The notes under the pieces are model-generated. The model saw only the letters and a list, made by a program, of their open reading frames with translations. It was not told the DNA's origin and did not search any database. Positions 41,694 to 53,081 of a stretch of DNA of 64,000 bases are shown piece by piece. The stretch spans positions 62,001 through 126,000 of the forward strand of contig WHUX01000021.1 of NCBI GenBank assembly GCA_015179025.1. Direction: 5' to 3'. Position 1 is the stretch's first letter; each line of letters starts with the position of its first letter. Source of the stretch: Terfezia claveryi (taxonomy: Eukaryota > Ascomycota > Pezizomycetes > Pezizales > Pezizaceae). The position numbers and the translations under genes were made by a program.

Positions 41694-43552
41694 ATGTCTA
41701 CCTCTATTTTTCCTGATATTACTAAGGAAGCATTCCAGGCTTGGATGCAGTTCAATAAAAACCTCAACCATACCTATTTTGGCATCAATAAATATAATAA
41801 ATATATATCTAATCGGACCTCCCCTGATACCAAAATTCTTGAGCATATTACAGTCAAATATGAGAGGCAGAAATGGTCAAATTCAAGACATGATGCTGTT
41901 GACAATTATGAGTTAGTAGATGGGAAATTATGGTAGAAAGCAGTTACTAGACATTCATAGTAGTAAGATCTTTACAGTATTTATAAAAAGATTCTAAAGG
42001 CTAATTCTAGTATTATAGGCAAGTCCTTAGACTTGAAGAAGTATATCAATCTATTTTAGACTACTATCTTTATTACAAACATACAAAAGTAAAAAAAACA
42101 TTTGATCTTATTCATTAAAGATTTTATAGAATCTCTAGAGATGAGGTTGATTAGCTTCTAAAACACTGTACTACATGCATCCAGAGCTAGCCTTCAAACT
42201 CTTAAGCTCCACTGGAACCTATTAAGTCATACTATATATTGGAGTGAGTCCAGATTGACCTTGTTGATATAAGAGCTACCCCTCATAATAGAAACTATTA
42301 GATATTGCACATTAAAGATCATTATAGTAAATACTTATTTCTTTATGCTCTTCCTAATAAAATAGCAGCTGGAGTTTCTAAGTATATAGCTCAATAGCTA
42401 GGAATTATTAGAGTTCCTCACATCCTATAATGTAATAATAGAACTGAATTTATGAGTATTCTTTTGATATTATTGCAGAAATATAGGGTTAAAATAATTA
42501 ATAGTAGGCCTCAATATCCACAGATACAGGGGCTGGTTAAACAAGTAAATAGAGTGATGAAGACCAAATTACATTACTGGCTACAAGACTATAATAGCCA
42601 GGGCTGGAGTAATGCACTGCTAGATATTGCTTTTGTAATGAATAGATAAAGCCACTTATTATTAGATAGCAAGATGCCCTATGAAATATTTTATAACTGG
42701 AAACCTCAATGGGAGGACCAAGTTACACTGGGTACCGATGTACAAGTAGAAGATATTGAGAATAAGGTTATTGATAATAATAATAAGGCTTTTTAAGTAT
42801 TTAATAACCTTGTATACTAGTAAATTTTTTTTGCTAATATTATTTCTAGCTATTATTCTTGTGTATAGGACTCCCAAGTACCACAACCCTATCCTTATAT
42901 ACAGCAACCCTACTCCTGAGTACAGCACCAACACTAGCAGCAACCCTGCCCCCAAATACAGCAGTAGTAGCAACCTCAAGTACAACTCCACTACCAAGCT
43001 ACTTAATCTCAATTGATCCAGTATTATTGAAGATTACTACTACAACTCTAGAGTTTACTACTGCAACTTCAGAGGTTACTATCACAACCCCAAAGTTTAC
43101 TGCCGCAACTCTAGAATTTACTGCTGCAATCTCAGAGGTTACTACTACAACCCCAGAAGTTACTGCCATAATCTTAGAGATTACTGCCCCAACCTCAAAG
43201 ATTACTACTATAACTCTAGAGGTTATTACTACAACTTTGGAGGTTTCTGCCATAATTCTAGAGGTTACTGCTGTAACTTCAGATGCTACTATTACATCTT
43301 TTTCTATTATACTAACAGAAGTAAAGGAATCAATACTGTCTATTGCCCAAAAGACTTGGGATCAAATGGCCAATCATTATGATAAACAATTTGTTATTGA
43401 GTCCTTTGAGCCCAATTTAGTTTTTTTACTATGGATTCCTAGGAAAGACTGGAGTACTCTAAACCATCCTAGGCTTTATGTTCGTATTATACATCAGCCA
43501 CATTCTGGTAGATATTAACTACAGACAGAGTATAGTATCCTGAATCGATTAT
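41694..43552 (+). pseudogene. GIN/Ginger-like integrase gene, N-terminal and core part
   Basis: The plus strand starts MSTSIFPDITKEAFQAW and gives VDNYELVDGKLW before the first stop (41934). A zinc-binding HHCC end with LLKHCTTCIQS lies at about 42150-42190. The integrase core reads RVQIDLVDIRATPHNRNY (about 42248-42300), HIKDHYSKYLFLYALP, then IL*CNNRTEF where DDE integrases have the second Asp (here Asn), and GLVKQVNRVMKTKLHYWLQD (about 42529-42590). After a minisatellite, AQKTWDQMANHYDKQFVIESFEP (43340-43410) and a basic region lead to LNRL at 43552, where an LTR element interrupts it. Stops are TAG or TAA at expected Gln codons. This integrase type occurs in GIN/Ginger-like transposons and their relatives; the family name is inference. 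Confidence 0.65.
43020..43290 (+). repeat. 24 bp minisatellite inside the integrase gene
   Basis: About eleven units of 24 bp keep the frame and encode eight-residue repeats of the type TTTLEVTA / TPKFTAAT. They lie between the integrase core and a C-terminal block, so they look like an expanded linker of the original protein. Confidence 0.75.
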
Positions 43553-44165
43553 TATTAAGGCTCAGGTAAGAGACCTACCTCTTCAAGGGCTAATACCAAT
43601 ACTCTACTACAATGCTAACTGATATGGCCTGATCAACCATGCAGATAGGGTAGTGCAGATAAAGAGATTGGTGTATTGAAGTATGTAGCCTCTAACATTA
43701 GATCTCATATATGTATCTCTCTTCTCATTTCCATTATATTCCATTTGTATGTCATCCATATATTGTTATTGGATGTATTTAAGTTATTTCCTATATATTA
43801 GCCTGACTGCAAAGCATTGTAGTTCGAGCTACCTAATTAATATATGTCAGACTGCAGTGTTCCTAATTAGGAAGTGCCTTCCCAACCAGGTAACAACCTG
43901 ATATCAATGCTACTAAGCTGTTATAGGAAGCATCATCTAGATCTGATTATTCGTTATTAGATCTAAGCTTCTATATAACCCACTGCTTTTACATAGTTAA
44001 TACAATAAGACCCAAGCGGTATTCTAAGTCTCATACAGCTTTACTTTTATTGAGTCTGCAATACACCCGAGTTGTTACTGCATTTATACTTGTACTTATC
44101 ACCGATAAACTCTTTATACTATTACAACCGACTTGTATATTCATAGTTACAGCCCGCCTGTAACA
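43553..44165 (+). repeat. 5' LTR of the nested gypsy element
   Basis: 613 bp, closely matching 49553-50164; most differences I see are transitions. A TATA-like CTATATAACC lies near 43970. TA replaces TG at the outer end in both LTRs. Confidence 0.9.
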
Positions 44166-44230
44166 TTACACCATTTGTCTATACACCTCTATAGACATCA
44201 ACACCTCACAAATCCCCTACAACTATATCG

Positions 44231-45880
44231 ATGTTGAGAGAATTACTTAGTGAAGCCTCTGATGAACCTATGGCTGACACTGATAATGATAGTGTTGTCT
44301 AGACATAGCAACGAGCTGAACAATTCATTGAGCAATACTATACTTCCTCATCTCAGGTTCTACAATTCCAAGAATGTTGGGGTACCCCCGTCAATAAATG
44401 GGACTCAGATCAATATCCTCCTCTTCTCCAGAACCTATCATATGATCAGTTGCTCCATCGGTAGCTCCATCTACCAATCCAGGACCCTCCACTAAAGGCA
44501 AGCAACCAGCAGCTCGTCACCAAACTCCAGTAGATCCTGGATATGCTGCTATAAAGGTATAGGTTCAGTGACTAGAAGCAGAAAAGCAAGCTGCACTTAC
44601 ACAAGTACAGCAGCTACAACAGATACAGACAGCACAAACCGAATTCATTCAGCGAAGCGCAGCAGACATCCAGAACACAGCTAATGCTGCCACCAACAAG
44701 CATGCACAACTATCAAATGATACACAAAGTGCACCCTTACAAATCTAGAATCCTATTATTTCTGGACAAGAAAATCAGACACAGGAGTTTCAGATGATTC
44801 ACTACAACCTCTGATACCTCAAGGGACAAGCTGATTTTTACAATAATAAATACCAGCAATGGTTTGCTAGTATTGAAGGATAAATCAGTAGTATGAAAGG
44901 ACAATTCACTAACTTTCAAGACCGACTTAAAAGAGTACAATGTCGAGTACAGGCTCCTCGGCCTATACATCCTCCAGTGAACATAGCACAAAGACTCGAG
45001 CAAGCAGCAGGAGGTATACCACTATCTCTTCCACTACTAAGTGAACAAAGATAACCCAGAGACCCCACTCCTCTGCTACTACCTCCAGTAGGACTTGGGA
45101 TCTTTGAAGATAAGTAGATAGCAGGCAAAGCACTACCCCTGAATAAATTCAAGGGAGACCAAACGCATCTCGAAGGCTGGATCCTTCAAATGGACAATTA
45201 TTTTCTTATTACCCTCACTCAAATGAAGACCAGAAGGTAGCATATGTTGGGTTGTCAATAGATAGAAAGGCATTGGATTAGTAGAAGTAAGTATTATACT
45301 TGAAAGGAAGTTAAGGAGGCTATGGAACTATATTATGGGGATCACTACCAGGCAGACCGAGCATATTATGACTTAGCAGGACTAAAAAAGACTGGTTCTG
45401 TTTTAGACTACCTAATGGAGGTAGATAGGCTCAACAATTATGCCAAATTATCTAAGATGCAAGTCATTAATATCATCATCTCTAACCTTCCCATGACCTC
45501 TGCAAATCAATAGCTCATTATGAAAACCTCTGCACCTTTCCTCATCAATGGAGACAAAAACTCATCGAAATGGATATCATCAATACTAAGTTCCAGAGTC
45601 GTAACAGCCATACTGCTCTATCTCAACCAGCATCAAAGAAATGAACGTTTGATGACAAGTACAGTTTCCAGAAAGAAACTCTACTACAACTACTACTAGC
45701 TCATTAAGAACGGAATGCCTCCCAAGTCCCATCTTCAACAAATGACAAAAAGAAGGGAGATGCACTAACTGTAGAAAAAGGACTCATAAATATTATGAGT
45801 ATAGAAGCCAAAGAACCACTAAAACCCCCCCTCTATTTAATGCTTCTACTACTTGTACTACTAGTTAAGTACCAGTACCA
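44231..45880 (+). pseudogene. Gypsy gag relic
   Basis: Starts MLRELLSEASDEPMADTDND at ATG 44231. Pieces include QRAEQFIEQYY, FKGDQTHLEGWILQMDNYF (about 45150-45205), a core open from 45322 (MELYYGDHYQADRAYYDL ... NIIISNLP) and a degenerate knuckle CTNCRKRTHKYYEY at about 45755-45800, where the last Cys has become Tyr. Many stops are TAG. It would have formed the element's particle. Confidence 0.7.
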
Positions 45881-46559
45881 GCCAACAAAAAAGTATAAAT
45901 GGATAAAGGACAATTAAGGATTATAGAGCTGGGCTCTAAAGAAGAACAATAGTTAGGAAACGAGTAAGGAGTACATTACCTACTGTCGGATATACTCCTA
46001 GACACTCTTCTCTTTTGAAAGTCTAGATTTTCATTGCTAAGAAAGAGGTTGAAGTAGTGTAGACTGTGAAGCTAGTACTCTAGTCATTGGAAAAAGATTG
46101 GCAATTAAGTTGGGAATTTGGAAGAGAGCTAGGGAAGTTAAGGTTAGGAAGGGAGATAGATCTCGAATTTCTAGAGAAAATATATGGTTAATACTAGGTT
46201 TGATATATTAAATTCTTCTTCTTGTTTTTTGAGTAAGTTCAGAATAGATGCCGAGGTTTTAGATATTGGGAAGAAGAATGTTATTTTAGGTTTATCTTGG
46301 TTGACAGAAAATGGATTTTCAGTAGATACTCAAGACAGGTGCCTAAGATAGGTCTCTACAGGTTTGATTGTTCTATGCTCCATTAGATGGATTCCTACTA
46401 TTTCTGTTCTTGAAGTTGAAGAGCTACTAGAGGATGGCAAAATTGTACTTATTATTGACGCAAGTGAATGATACTCTTATTACACACATTGCTTTACTAC
46501 AGAACGGGCAGCTAGACTCCCTGAACACAAGGCATAGGACTATGAAATCTCTCTTTAAG

Positions 46560-49290
46560 ACCCAACTATGAAGATACTATTCGGAGCTATCTACAAGACC
46601 ATATGGGAGGAAGACGAAGCACTCTAGAAGTACCTTTGTGAGAATCTTCCTACTACCAAAGTCCAATGCTCACGCTCCTCCACTGGTACTCCTATCCTGT
46701 TTGTTCGAAAGAAAGATGGATCTTTAAGGCTCTATGTCGATTATTGAGCCCTCAACCATCTTATGATCCTAAACAAATACCCACTCCCTCTTATCTCAGA
46801 GTTACTTGATAAAACTCGTGGAGGTAAATGGTTTATACGATTGGCCCTCAAAAATAAGTATAACCTTATCAGAATTGCACTAGGAGATGAATGGAAAACA
46901 GTGTTTAGGATAAAAAGGGACTATTCGAGTATACTGTCATGCCATTCGGATTGACCAATACTCCTGCTACCTTTCAAGAGATGATGGATATGATCTTTAA
47001 GAATATAGAAGGATATATCTGGTACTTTGACGACATACTCATCTATGGAGGTGAGACAGAAGAAGAACATTAGCATTTAGTTGAAAAAGTTCTTCAGCAA
47101 TACATCCAGCATAGGCTAGCAGTCAACCTCATAAAGTCTGAATTCCATGTTCAAGAGACCTTATTCCTTGGTTATATCGTTAATGGTCAGCAAGTTCGAA
47201 TGGACTCCTCCAAGCTCGAAACCATGTCCAAGTGGCCTATTCCTACCAAGAAGAAAGAGGTTCAAGTATTCTTAGGCTTTGCTAATTACTACTGTCGATT
47301 TATTACCAACTATAGTGCAAAGGCATGCCCTTAATCGACTTTACAAAGGATGTTTCTTTTAGTTGAGGACATGAATAATAGTAAGCCTTTGATGACCTCC
47401 AAGAACAGTTTCTTACTGCTCCTATCCTCACACAGTTTGACAGACAACTCGAGACAATTATAGAGACTAATGCTAGTAACCAAGCTATCACTGGTATCCT
47501 CTCACAATATCATATTGTCAATGGAGGAAAGTAGCTTTACCCTATTGAATACTATGCGAAAACCCTCTCTGTAGCTCAATACAACTAGCCTATCTACGAC
47601 AAAGAGTTGTTTGCAATCATGAATTGCTTTCAGAAATAGCGAAATTGGTTAGTTGGCGTTCCAGTGAACATCTATATAGACCACGAAAGTTACAATATTT
47701 CAACACCAAGCAGAAGCTCAACTCCTGTCAAGCTACCTGGTACCTCCGCATGTCCGAGTTTATCTACAATATTTACTACAGACCCAGTTCAAAGATGGGT
47801 AAGCCTGATGGCCTGTCTAGATGTTCAGAGGAAGAGAAATCAGGCATGGATGCTAGATTTTTCGAAGATGGACAACTAATGGTACTTGGGGAAGAGGATG
47901 AAGAGGAAGCTGAAGACGTTGAAGTAGAAGGAATAGATGTGGCTGGATGGCAGAAGAAGGAAAGACTATGAGTGGTACCCCCCAAGTTTAAGCTGGAAGT
48001 ACTGAAGCAGCACTATAATAGTAAAGTGGCAGGATATTGGGGAAGACATTGTACTCAAGAGCTAGTGTCAAGGAACTTTATGTAGGATAATTGGTAAGAA
48101 GATATTGCAAACTATATGGCAGGATATACTAAGTGTCAGAAAGCAAAGGCAGATAGGTATAGTAGGCAAACGAAGTTGGTACCAATGCTAACTGGGGAAC
48201 AACCATTTGAGATGATAGCTATGGACTTCATTGGTGAGCTACTAGAGTCAGAAGGCTTTAATACAATACTCATTATCATAGACCGGTTCATGAAAGTACA
48301 ACACTATATACTAGCAAAGACAATATGGACAGCATCCGATGTTGCTGACACCTATATTAACGAGATATGGAGACTCTATGGCCTTCCCAGGTATATCACC
48401 TCTGATCATAGTCCACAATTCACCTCCAAGTTCCTCAAAGAGCTTAACCAAAAGCTCAATATAACTCTTTACCTCTCCACTGCCTATCACCCTCAGACCG
48501 ATGGACTTGCTGAACAAGCAGTTCAAATACTTAAGCAGTACCTCCATATCTACTGTTATGATAGGCAAGCTCATTGGAAACGATGGCTACCCCTAGCCAA
48601 GTTTACCTATAATACTACCGCCCACTCTACTTACAAATACTCCCCTTACTAAAGTCTGTATAGCTTCAACCCTCGTACCATCCACCTTTCTGATGACCAT
48701 AAATTCTTCTCTCCTACTACAGAAGAATAGCTAGACCGAATGACAACTATGCACAACCAAATTCATGATACCCTTAAGCAAATCAACCATAAAAGAAGTA
48801 CTATACACCTTGAAAAAGCATGCAGGTTTGCTATCGATAACTGGTATTAGTTGACTGACAGAACCTACAGATATGAGCTGGAAACAACTATTTCCTTACC
48901 AGTAAGTGGATAGGGCCCTACAAGGTCGTTGAAGCTATTGGTTCACATATATATAAGCTCAAAGTTCCACAAGGCACATAATGGTATAATGTTGTTCATG
49001 TTACCCTCCTAAAGCTATTTAGACAATAAGATAAGCCACAAGATATGGATGAAGATGAACCAGATATCTTCGAAGTTGAATCCATCATAGACTCCCGCAA
49101 GAATAGAGGAGTGGTCAAGTATAGGGTACGTTGGGAAGGATATACGGAGTTGAAAGACACTTGGGAGATATTGGACAAGTTGGATACCTGTCCAGAGAAG
49201 CTAAGAGAGTACTGAGAGAAGTTCCCAATAAGCTACGAGATGAAAGAGACGTCTGAGGTTCAGACCTACATTGAGTTATTCTATGGATGA
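46560..49290 (+). pseudogene. Gypsy pol relic with chromodomain
   Basis: In order: reverse transcriptase ([36 protein letters not shown], then YFDDILIYG at about 47018-47045 and VQVFLGFANYYCRFI), RNase H (YPIEYYAKTLS, YDKELFAIMNCF; RPSSKMGKPDGLSRC at 47780-47825), integrase (YMAGYTKCQKAKADRYSR, PFEMIAMDFIGELL, YITSDHSPQFTSKFL, AYHPQTDGLAEQAVQ; open 48116-48652) and a chromodomain (FEVESIIDSRKNRGVVKYRVRWEGY, about 49068-49145). Numerous TAG and TGA stops and frame changes inactivate it. Chromodomains direct integration to marked chromatin in this clade. Confidence 0.85.
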
Positions 49291-49552
49291 AGACATAGTA
49301 CCTTTTACTCTCCTACTCATTGCCTTTTCCTTGTGGGTCTTTTGGTAAGAGGTTTGGTTTTTAATAGCCATGGCATGCATGTGTAGGTATACCAGTCTTA
49401 TGGTACCCTATACTATGGGGAGAGAGGTATCTTACTAAAAATGGTATTATATCTGCTATCATAGTTACCTGAGCTATTACTAACACTTGTCTTCTCTAGG
49501 GTCGGAAGGACTTGTATTCAGCTGAGGACAGCTGCCTCGCAACGGGGAGTAA

Positions 49553-50164
49553 TATTAAGGCTCAAGTAAGAGAACTACCTCTTCTAGGCTAATACCAATA
49601 CTTTACTACAATACTAACTGATATGGCCTTATCAACCATGCAGATAGGGTAGTGCAGATAAAGAGATTGGCGTATTGAAGTATGTAGCCTCTGACATCAG
49701 ATCTCATGCATGTATCTCTCTTTTCGTTTCCATTATATTCTATTTGTATGTCATCTATGTATCGTTATTGGATGTATTCAAGTTATTTCCTATATGTCAG
49801 CCTGACTGCAAAGCATTGTAGTTCGGGCTGCCTAATCAATATATGTCAGATTGCAATGTTCCTAATTAGGAAGTGCCTTCCTAACCAAGTAACAACCTGA
49901 CATTAATGCTACTAAGCTGTTATAGTAAGCATCATCTAGATCTGATTATTCGTTATCAGATCTAAGCTTCTATATAACCTACTGCTTTTATATAGTTAAT
50001 ACAATAAGACCCAAGCGGTGTTCTAAGTCTTATACAGCTTTACTCTTATCGAGTCCGCAATACACCTAAGTTGTTACTGCATTTATACTTGTACTTATCA
50101 CCAATAAACTCTTTATACCATTACAACCGACTTGTATATTTGTAGTTATACCCTGCCTGTAACA
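49553..50164 (+). repeat. 3' LTR of the nested gypsy element
   Basis: 612 bp, starting TATTAAGG directly after a purine tract (AACGGGGAGTAA) and ending TGTAACA before the duplicated ATTAT. Confidence 0.9.
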
Positions 50165-50810
50165 ATTATATCCAACTGGTGAACTCAACCGGGTTTCTAA
50201 GCTTGTTTATATGTATCTAATCCTTAATATCAATCTTTATATTCTTAAAGACTCATACCTTCTCTAGCCTCAACTTTAGATCTTACAAGCAATTTATCAG
50301 TGATTACTCTCCACCATGCTACTGCTCTGGCCTTTCAAGTAACAAAGTTACTTCTATATTATGCTTGTAGCAATAATGCTACCTGCTAAACGAAATAATG
50401 CAAGTGCTTCAAATCTGGCTCTAAATATACCAACTATTACTACTAGGGCAAAGGCCTCGATTAGGCTGAAGCATGTCTTAATTTTGCTGCCTTTGAGGAA
50501 TATAATACCCCAACTGTAGTTTTATACACTATAAGGCTTGTACCTACACTTATGCATTCTTCACTATCTTTTTCTCCTTCAAGCTCTACCTCTAACATAA
50601 CTTGTCACTCCTCCCATCTTTCTGCTTCTGTCTCTTCTGCCACTTCTGCTTCTGTTTCTTCTGCTGCTTCTGTTTCTGTCTCTTCTACTGCTTCTGCTTC
50701 TGTCTCTTCTGCTGCTTCTGTTTCTTATTTAGCTTCTACCACTTCTGCTGCTGCTGGGTCCAATTTGAATGATTTAATGGATAGTATAGTACTGCAGAGG
50801 AGGACTTGAT
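50165..50810 (+). pseudogene. C-terminal remainder of the interrupted integrase gene
   Basis: The frame restored across the gypsy insertion continues PTGELNRVSKL. At about 50370-50470 it encodes a Cys-rich motif (CKCFKSGSKYTNYY, with stops and probable Cys to Tyr changes), recalling Cys-rich tails of this integrase family. A Ser-rich segment follows at 50552-50806 (SVSSATSASVSSAAS), built from a 24 bp repeat of TCTTCTGCTGCTTCT type, and ends LNDLMDSIVLQRRT. Confidence 0.5.
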
Positions 50811-51719
50811 TTATGTTCTTGTATTTATTTCTCTGTTTTAGTATTTTATTTATTTATTTGTATGTCATATTCGCTTGGTTGTTTCACTTTTTTTTTTCGC
50901 TAGGTTGTTTCGCTAGGTTGTTTCGCTTGCTTACAAAGATAGTTCTGTATGCAATATTTATGCTAGAAATTATTGTGGTCGTTGCATAGGCTGGGCTCAC
51001 TGCTAGATGGGCCGGTCATTAGTGCGATTGCTGGATCGGGGGGCCCATACAGCTATAGCGGCCCATTAGTCTACGGGGCGGCCGATTGCTGTACCGGAAC
51101 GAAAGTTGTATCGGTCAGAACAACTACGGTTGACGCCAAGATGAGCTAGAAAATTTGGGGTGGGGGAATCCCTCGGAGTGCAGATAAGCTAAGAATTGGG
51201 GATTCGCAACGATCCCCTCATTCTTAGCTTATGTGACCCCTGCATGCCACAGGTGTAACGGCCAGGTAGACAACCGCGAGGTGGTGCAATACGGTATTCT
51301 CGTACCCAGACTCTAGCCTGATCTTGGCATTCGCTTCTGCGATTTAATCGGAAGAGAGTCTGGGACAATACACCTCCGAAATCATCTCCGAAATCATCTC
51401 CGGTGCCAAGATTCCCGGAGATGTTAGAGTGTGCATAGCCTGTTTCGGTTGTATTTCATATTTTTTTTTTTTTTTCTATGATAATGGAGCAGATACTAAC
51501 ACAGAACAACAGCACTTTGTTTAGCCCATACCTTTGCTTTGCTCTGCCCAGCTCCACAATGCCCAGAGCAGACCTTTTAGAGCTATAAAACCTTTCTTTG
51601 GCTTATAAAATCCTGCTCTGCTCCAGTCCTACTCCAGGTCATACAATCCTGCTTGGGTATAGGGGTATTCCACTCCTAGTAGAGAGAACATACACTATGG
51701 GATTGAATATTGATAGCTG
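50811..51719. other. Spacer with hairpin and GC-rich repeat relic
   Basis: No gene. 51010-51110 is a diverged relative of 9030-9120. A strong hairpin lies at 51185-51231 (arms TAAGCTAAGAAT.GGGGAT and complement, 8 nt loop). CCGAAATCATCT is duplicated at about 51376-51402. Confidence 0.4.
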
Positions 51720-51962
51720 AGTATTCAGACATCTCCGGCATACGAATTCACACATCTCCAGCATGAGTATTCAGATATCTCGAATATGAGTATTCACACA
51801 TCTCCGGTATGAGTATTTAGACATCTCGAACATGCAAATTCAGACATCTCCAGCATGAGCATTCAGACATCTCCAGCATGAGTATTCAACATCTAGAACA
51901 TCCAAATTAAGATATCTCCAGTATGAGTATTCATACATCTCCGGCATGAGTATTCACACATC
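51720..51962. repeat. 23 bp minisatellite, left part
   Basis: Units of the type AGTATTCAGACATCTCCGG plus CATG, 23 bp long, about ten copies. The array breaks at ACATC (51958-51962) and resumes at 56147. Confidence 0.8.
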
Positions 51963-52339
51963 TGTTATAAAACGGTGGCAAGGCAAGGCCGACACTCATT
52001 TAAGTGGGCTTACGCGGGTGTTGGGGGTGAGCTAGGAGGAAATAAAGCCTGTGTAGTGTTCTGTTTGTTGATTTGCTTGAGATGGGTGAGAAAATCTTCG
52101 CTTTTATTTCAGAATAAGAGGGCTGACTTTATAAGTAGTTCAAAAGGCAAGCCTTGTAAGTTCAGAGTTCACGGTTGGCAAGCTAGGGTTTACGGGCACA
52201 GTATTGACTGATAGGCGAGACCAGAGCTCCAACAAGGCCAGTGTCGAGTGGGACGATATATCCCAGCCACCGATGGGAGGGGAGGCAGGAGTGAGCAGGG
52301 CGAGGCAGGCATGAGCAAGGCCAGGCAGGCACGAGTAAG

Positions 52340-52850
52340 GCCTAAAGGGTGAGCTCGGCAAGCAAGGCAAGCAAGGCAAGCAAGGCAAGCAAGGCAAGCA
52401 GGGCAAGCAAAGCAAGCGAGGCAGGCAAGGCGAGCAAGGCAGGCAAGGCGAGCAGGGCAAGCAAAGCAGGCAAGGCAAGCAAGGCGAGTAAGGCAAGCAA
52501 GGCAAGCAAGGCAAGCAAGGCAAGCAAGGCAAGCAAGGCAAGCAAGGCAAGCAAGGCAAGCAAGGCAAGCAAGGCAAGCAAGGCAAGCAAGGCAAGCAAG
52601 GAAGCAAGGCAAGCAAGGCAAGCAGGGCAAGCAAGGCGAGCAAGGCAAGCAAGGTGAGCAGGGTAAGCAAAGCAGGCAAGGCAAGCAAGACAAGCAGGGC
52701 AAGCAAAGCAAGCAGGGTAAGCAAAGCAGGCAAGGCAAGCAAGGCGAGCAAGGCAAGTAAAGCGAGCAAGGCAAGTAAAGTGAGCAAGGCAAGCAAAGCA
52801 CGCAAGGCAAGCAAAGTGAGCAAGGCAAGCAAAGCGAGCAAGGACTTGGT
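52340..52850. repeat. 9 bp minisatellite (GCAAGGCAA)n
   Basis: About 510 bp of GCAAGGCAA units with scattered AAGC/GAGC variants. Because nine is a multiple of three, both strands give long open frames of tripeptide repeats (Ser-Lys-Ala, Leu-Ala-Leu or Leu-Pro-Cys), up to 233 codons on minus. I treat all of them as non-genes. Confidence 0.85.
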
Positions 52851-53081
52851 CAGAACCAGATTCCGGAGAGGCGAGGTACTTGGGTGAAGCCAGAGTCTAG
52901 GGGGGCGACATATCCAAATGCAGGTGCGAGGCAGTCTGAGCTACACTCGAGTGGATATCCGGGAGAGAGGTATTTATTGCCTAGAGCAACTAGATACAAG
53001 CCATAATAGAGAGAACAAGGCGGGAGACAAGTTAACAAGTGGACCGGTTAACAAGTTGTTGCGTAAAGAGAAGAAAGCAAA

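Larger units (their letters stand above)
43548..50169 (+). mobile_element. Complete Ty3/gypsy chromovirus nested in the integrase gene
   Basis: The element spans 43553-50164 (6612 bp). It is flanked by ATTAT on both sides (43548-43552 and 50165-50169), a 5 bp duplication typical of LTR retroelements. Both LTRs start TATTAAGG (probably TGTTAAGG originally) and end CTGTAACA. The interior carries gag and pol with chromodomain, all heavily stopped. Excising the element and one ATTAT restores the host integrase frame as LNRLYPTGELNR. Confidence 0.92.

Noticed and set aside
52140..52887. Long open frames on both strands (up to 233 codons) of Ser-Lys-Ala, Leu-Ala-Leu or Leu-Pro-Cys repeats
   Set aside because: They translate a 9 bp minisatellite, are open in several frames at once and have no non-repeat domain.
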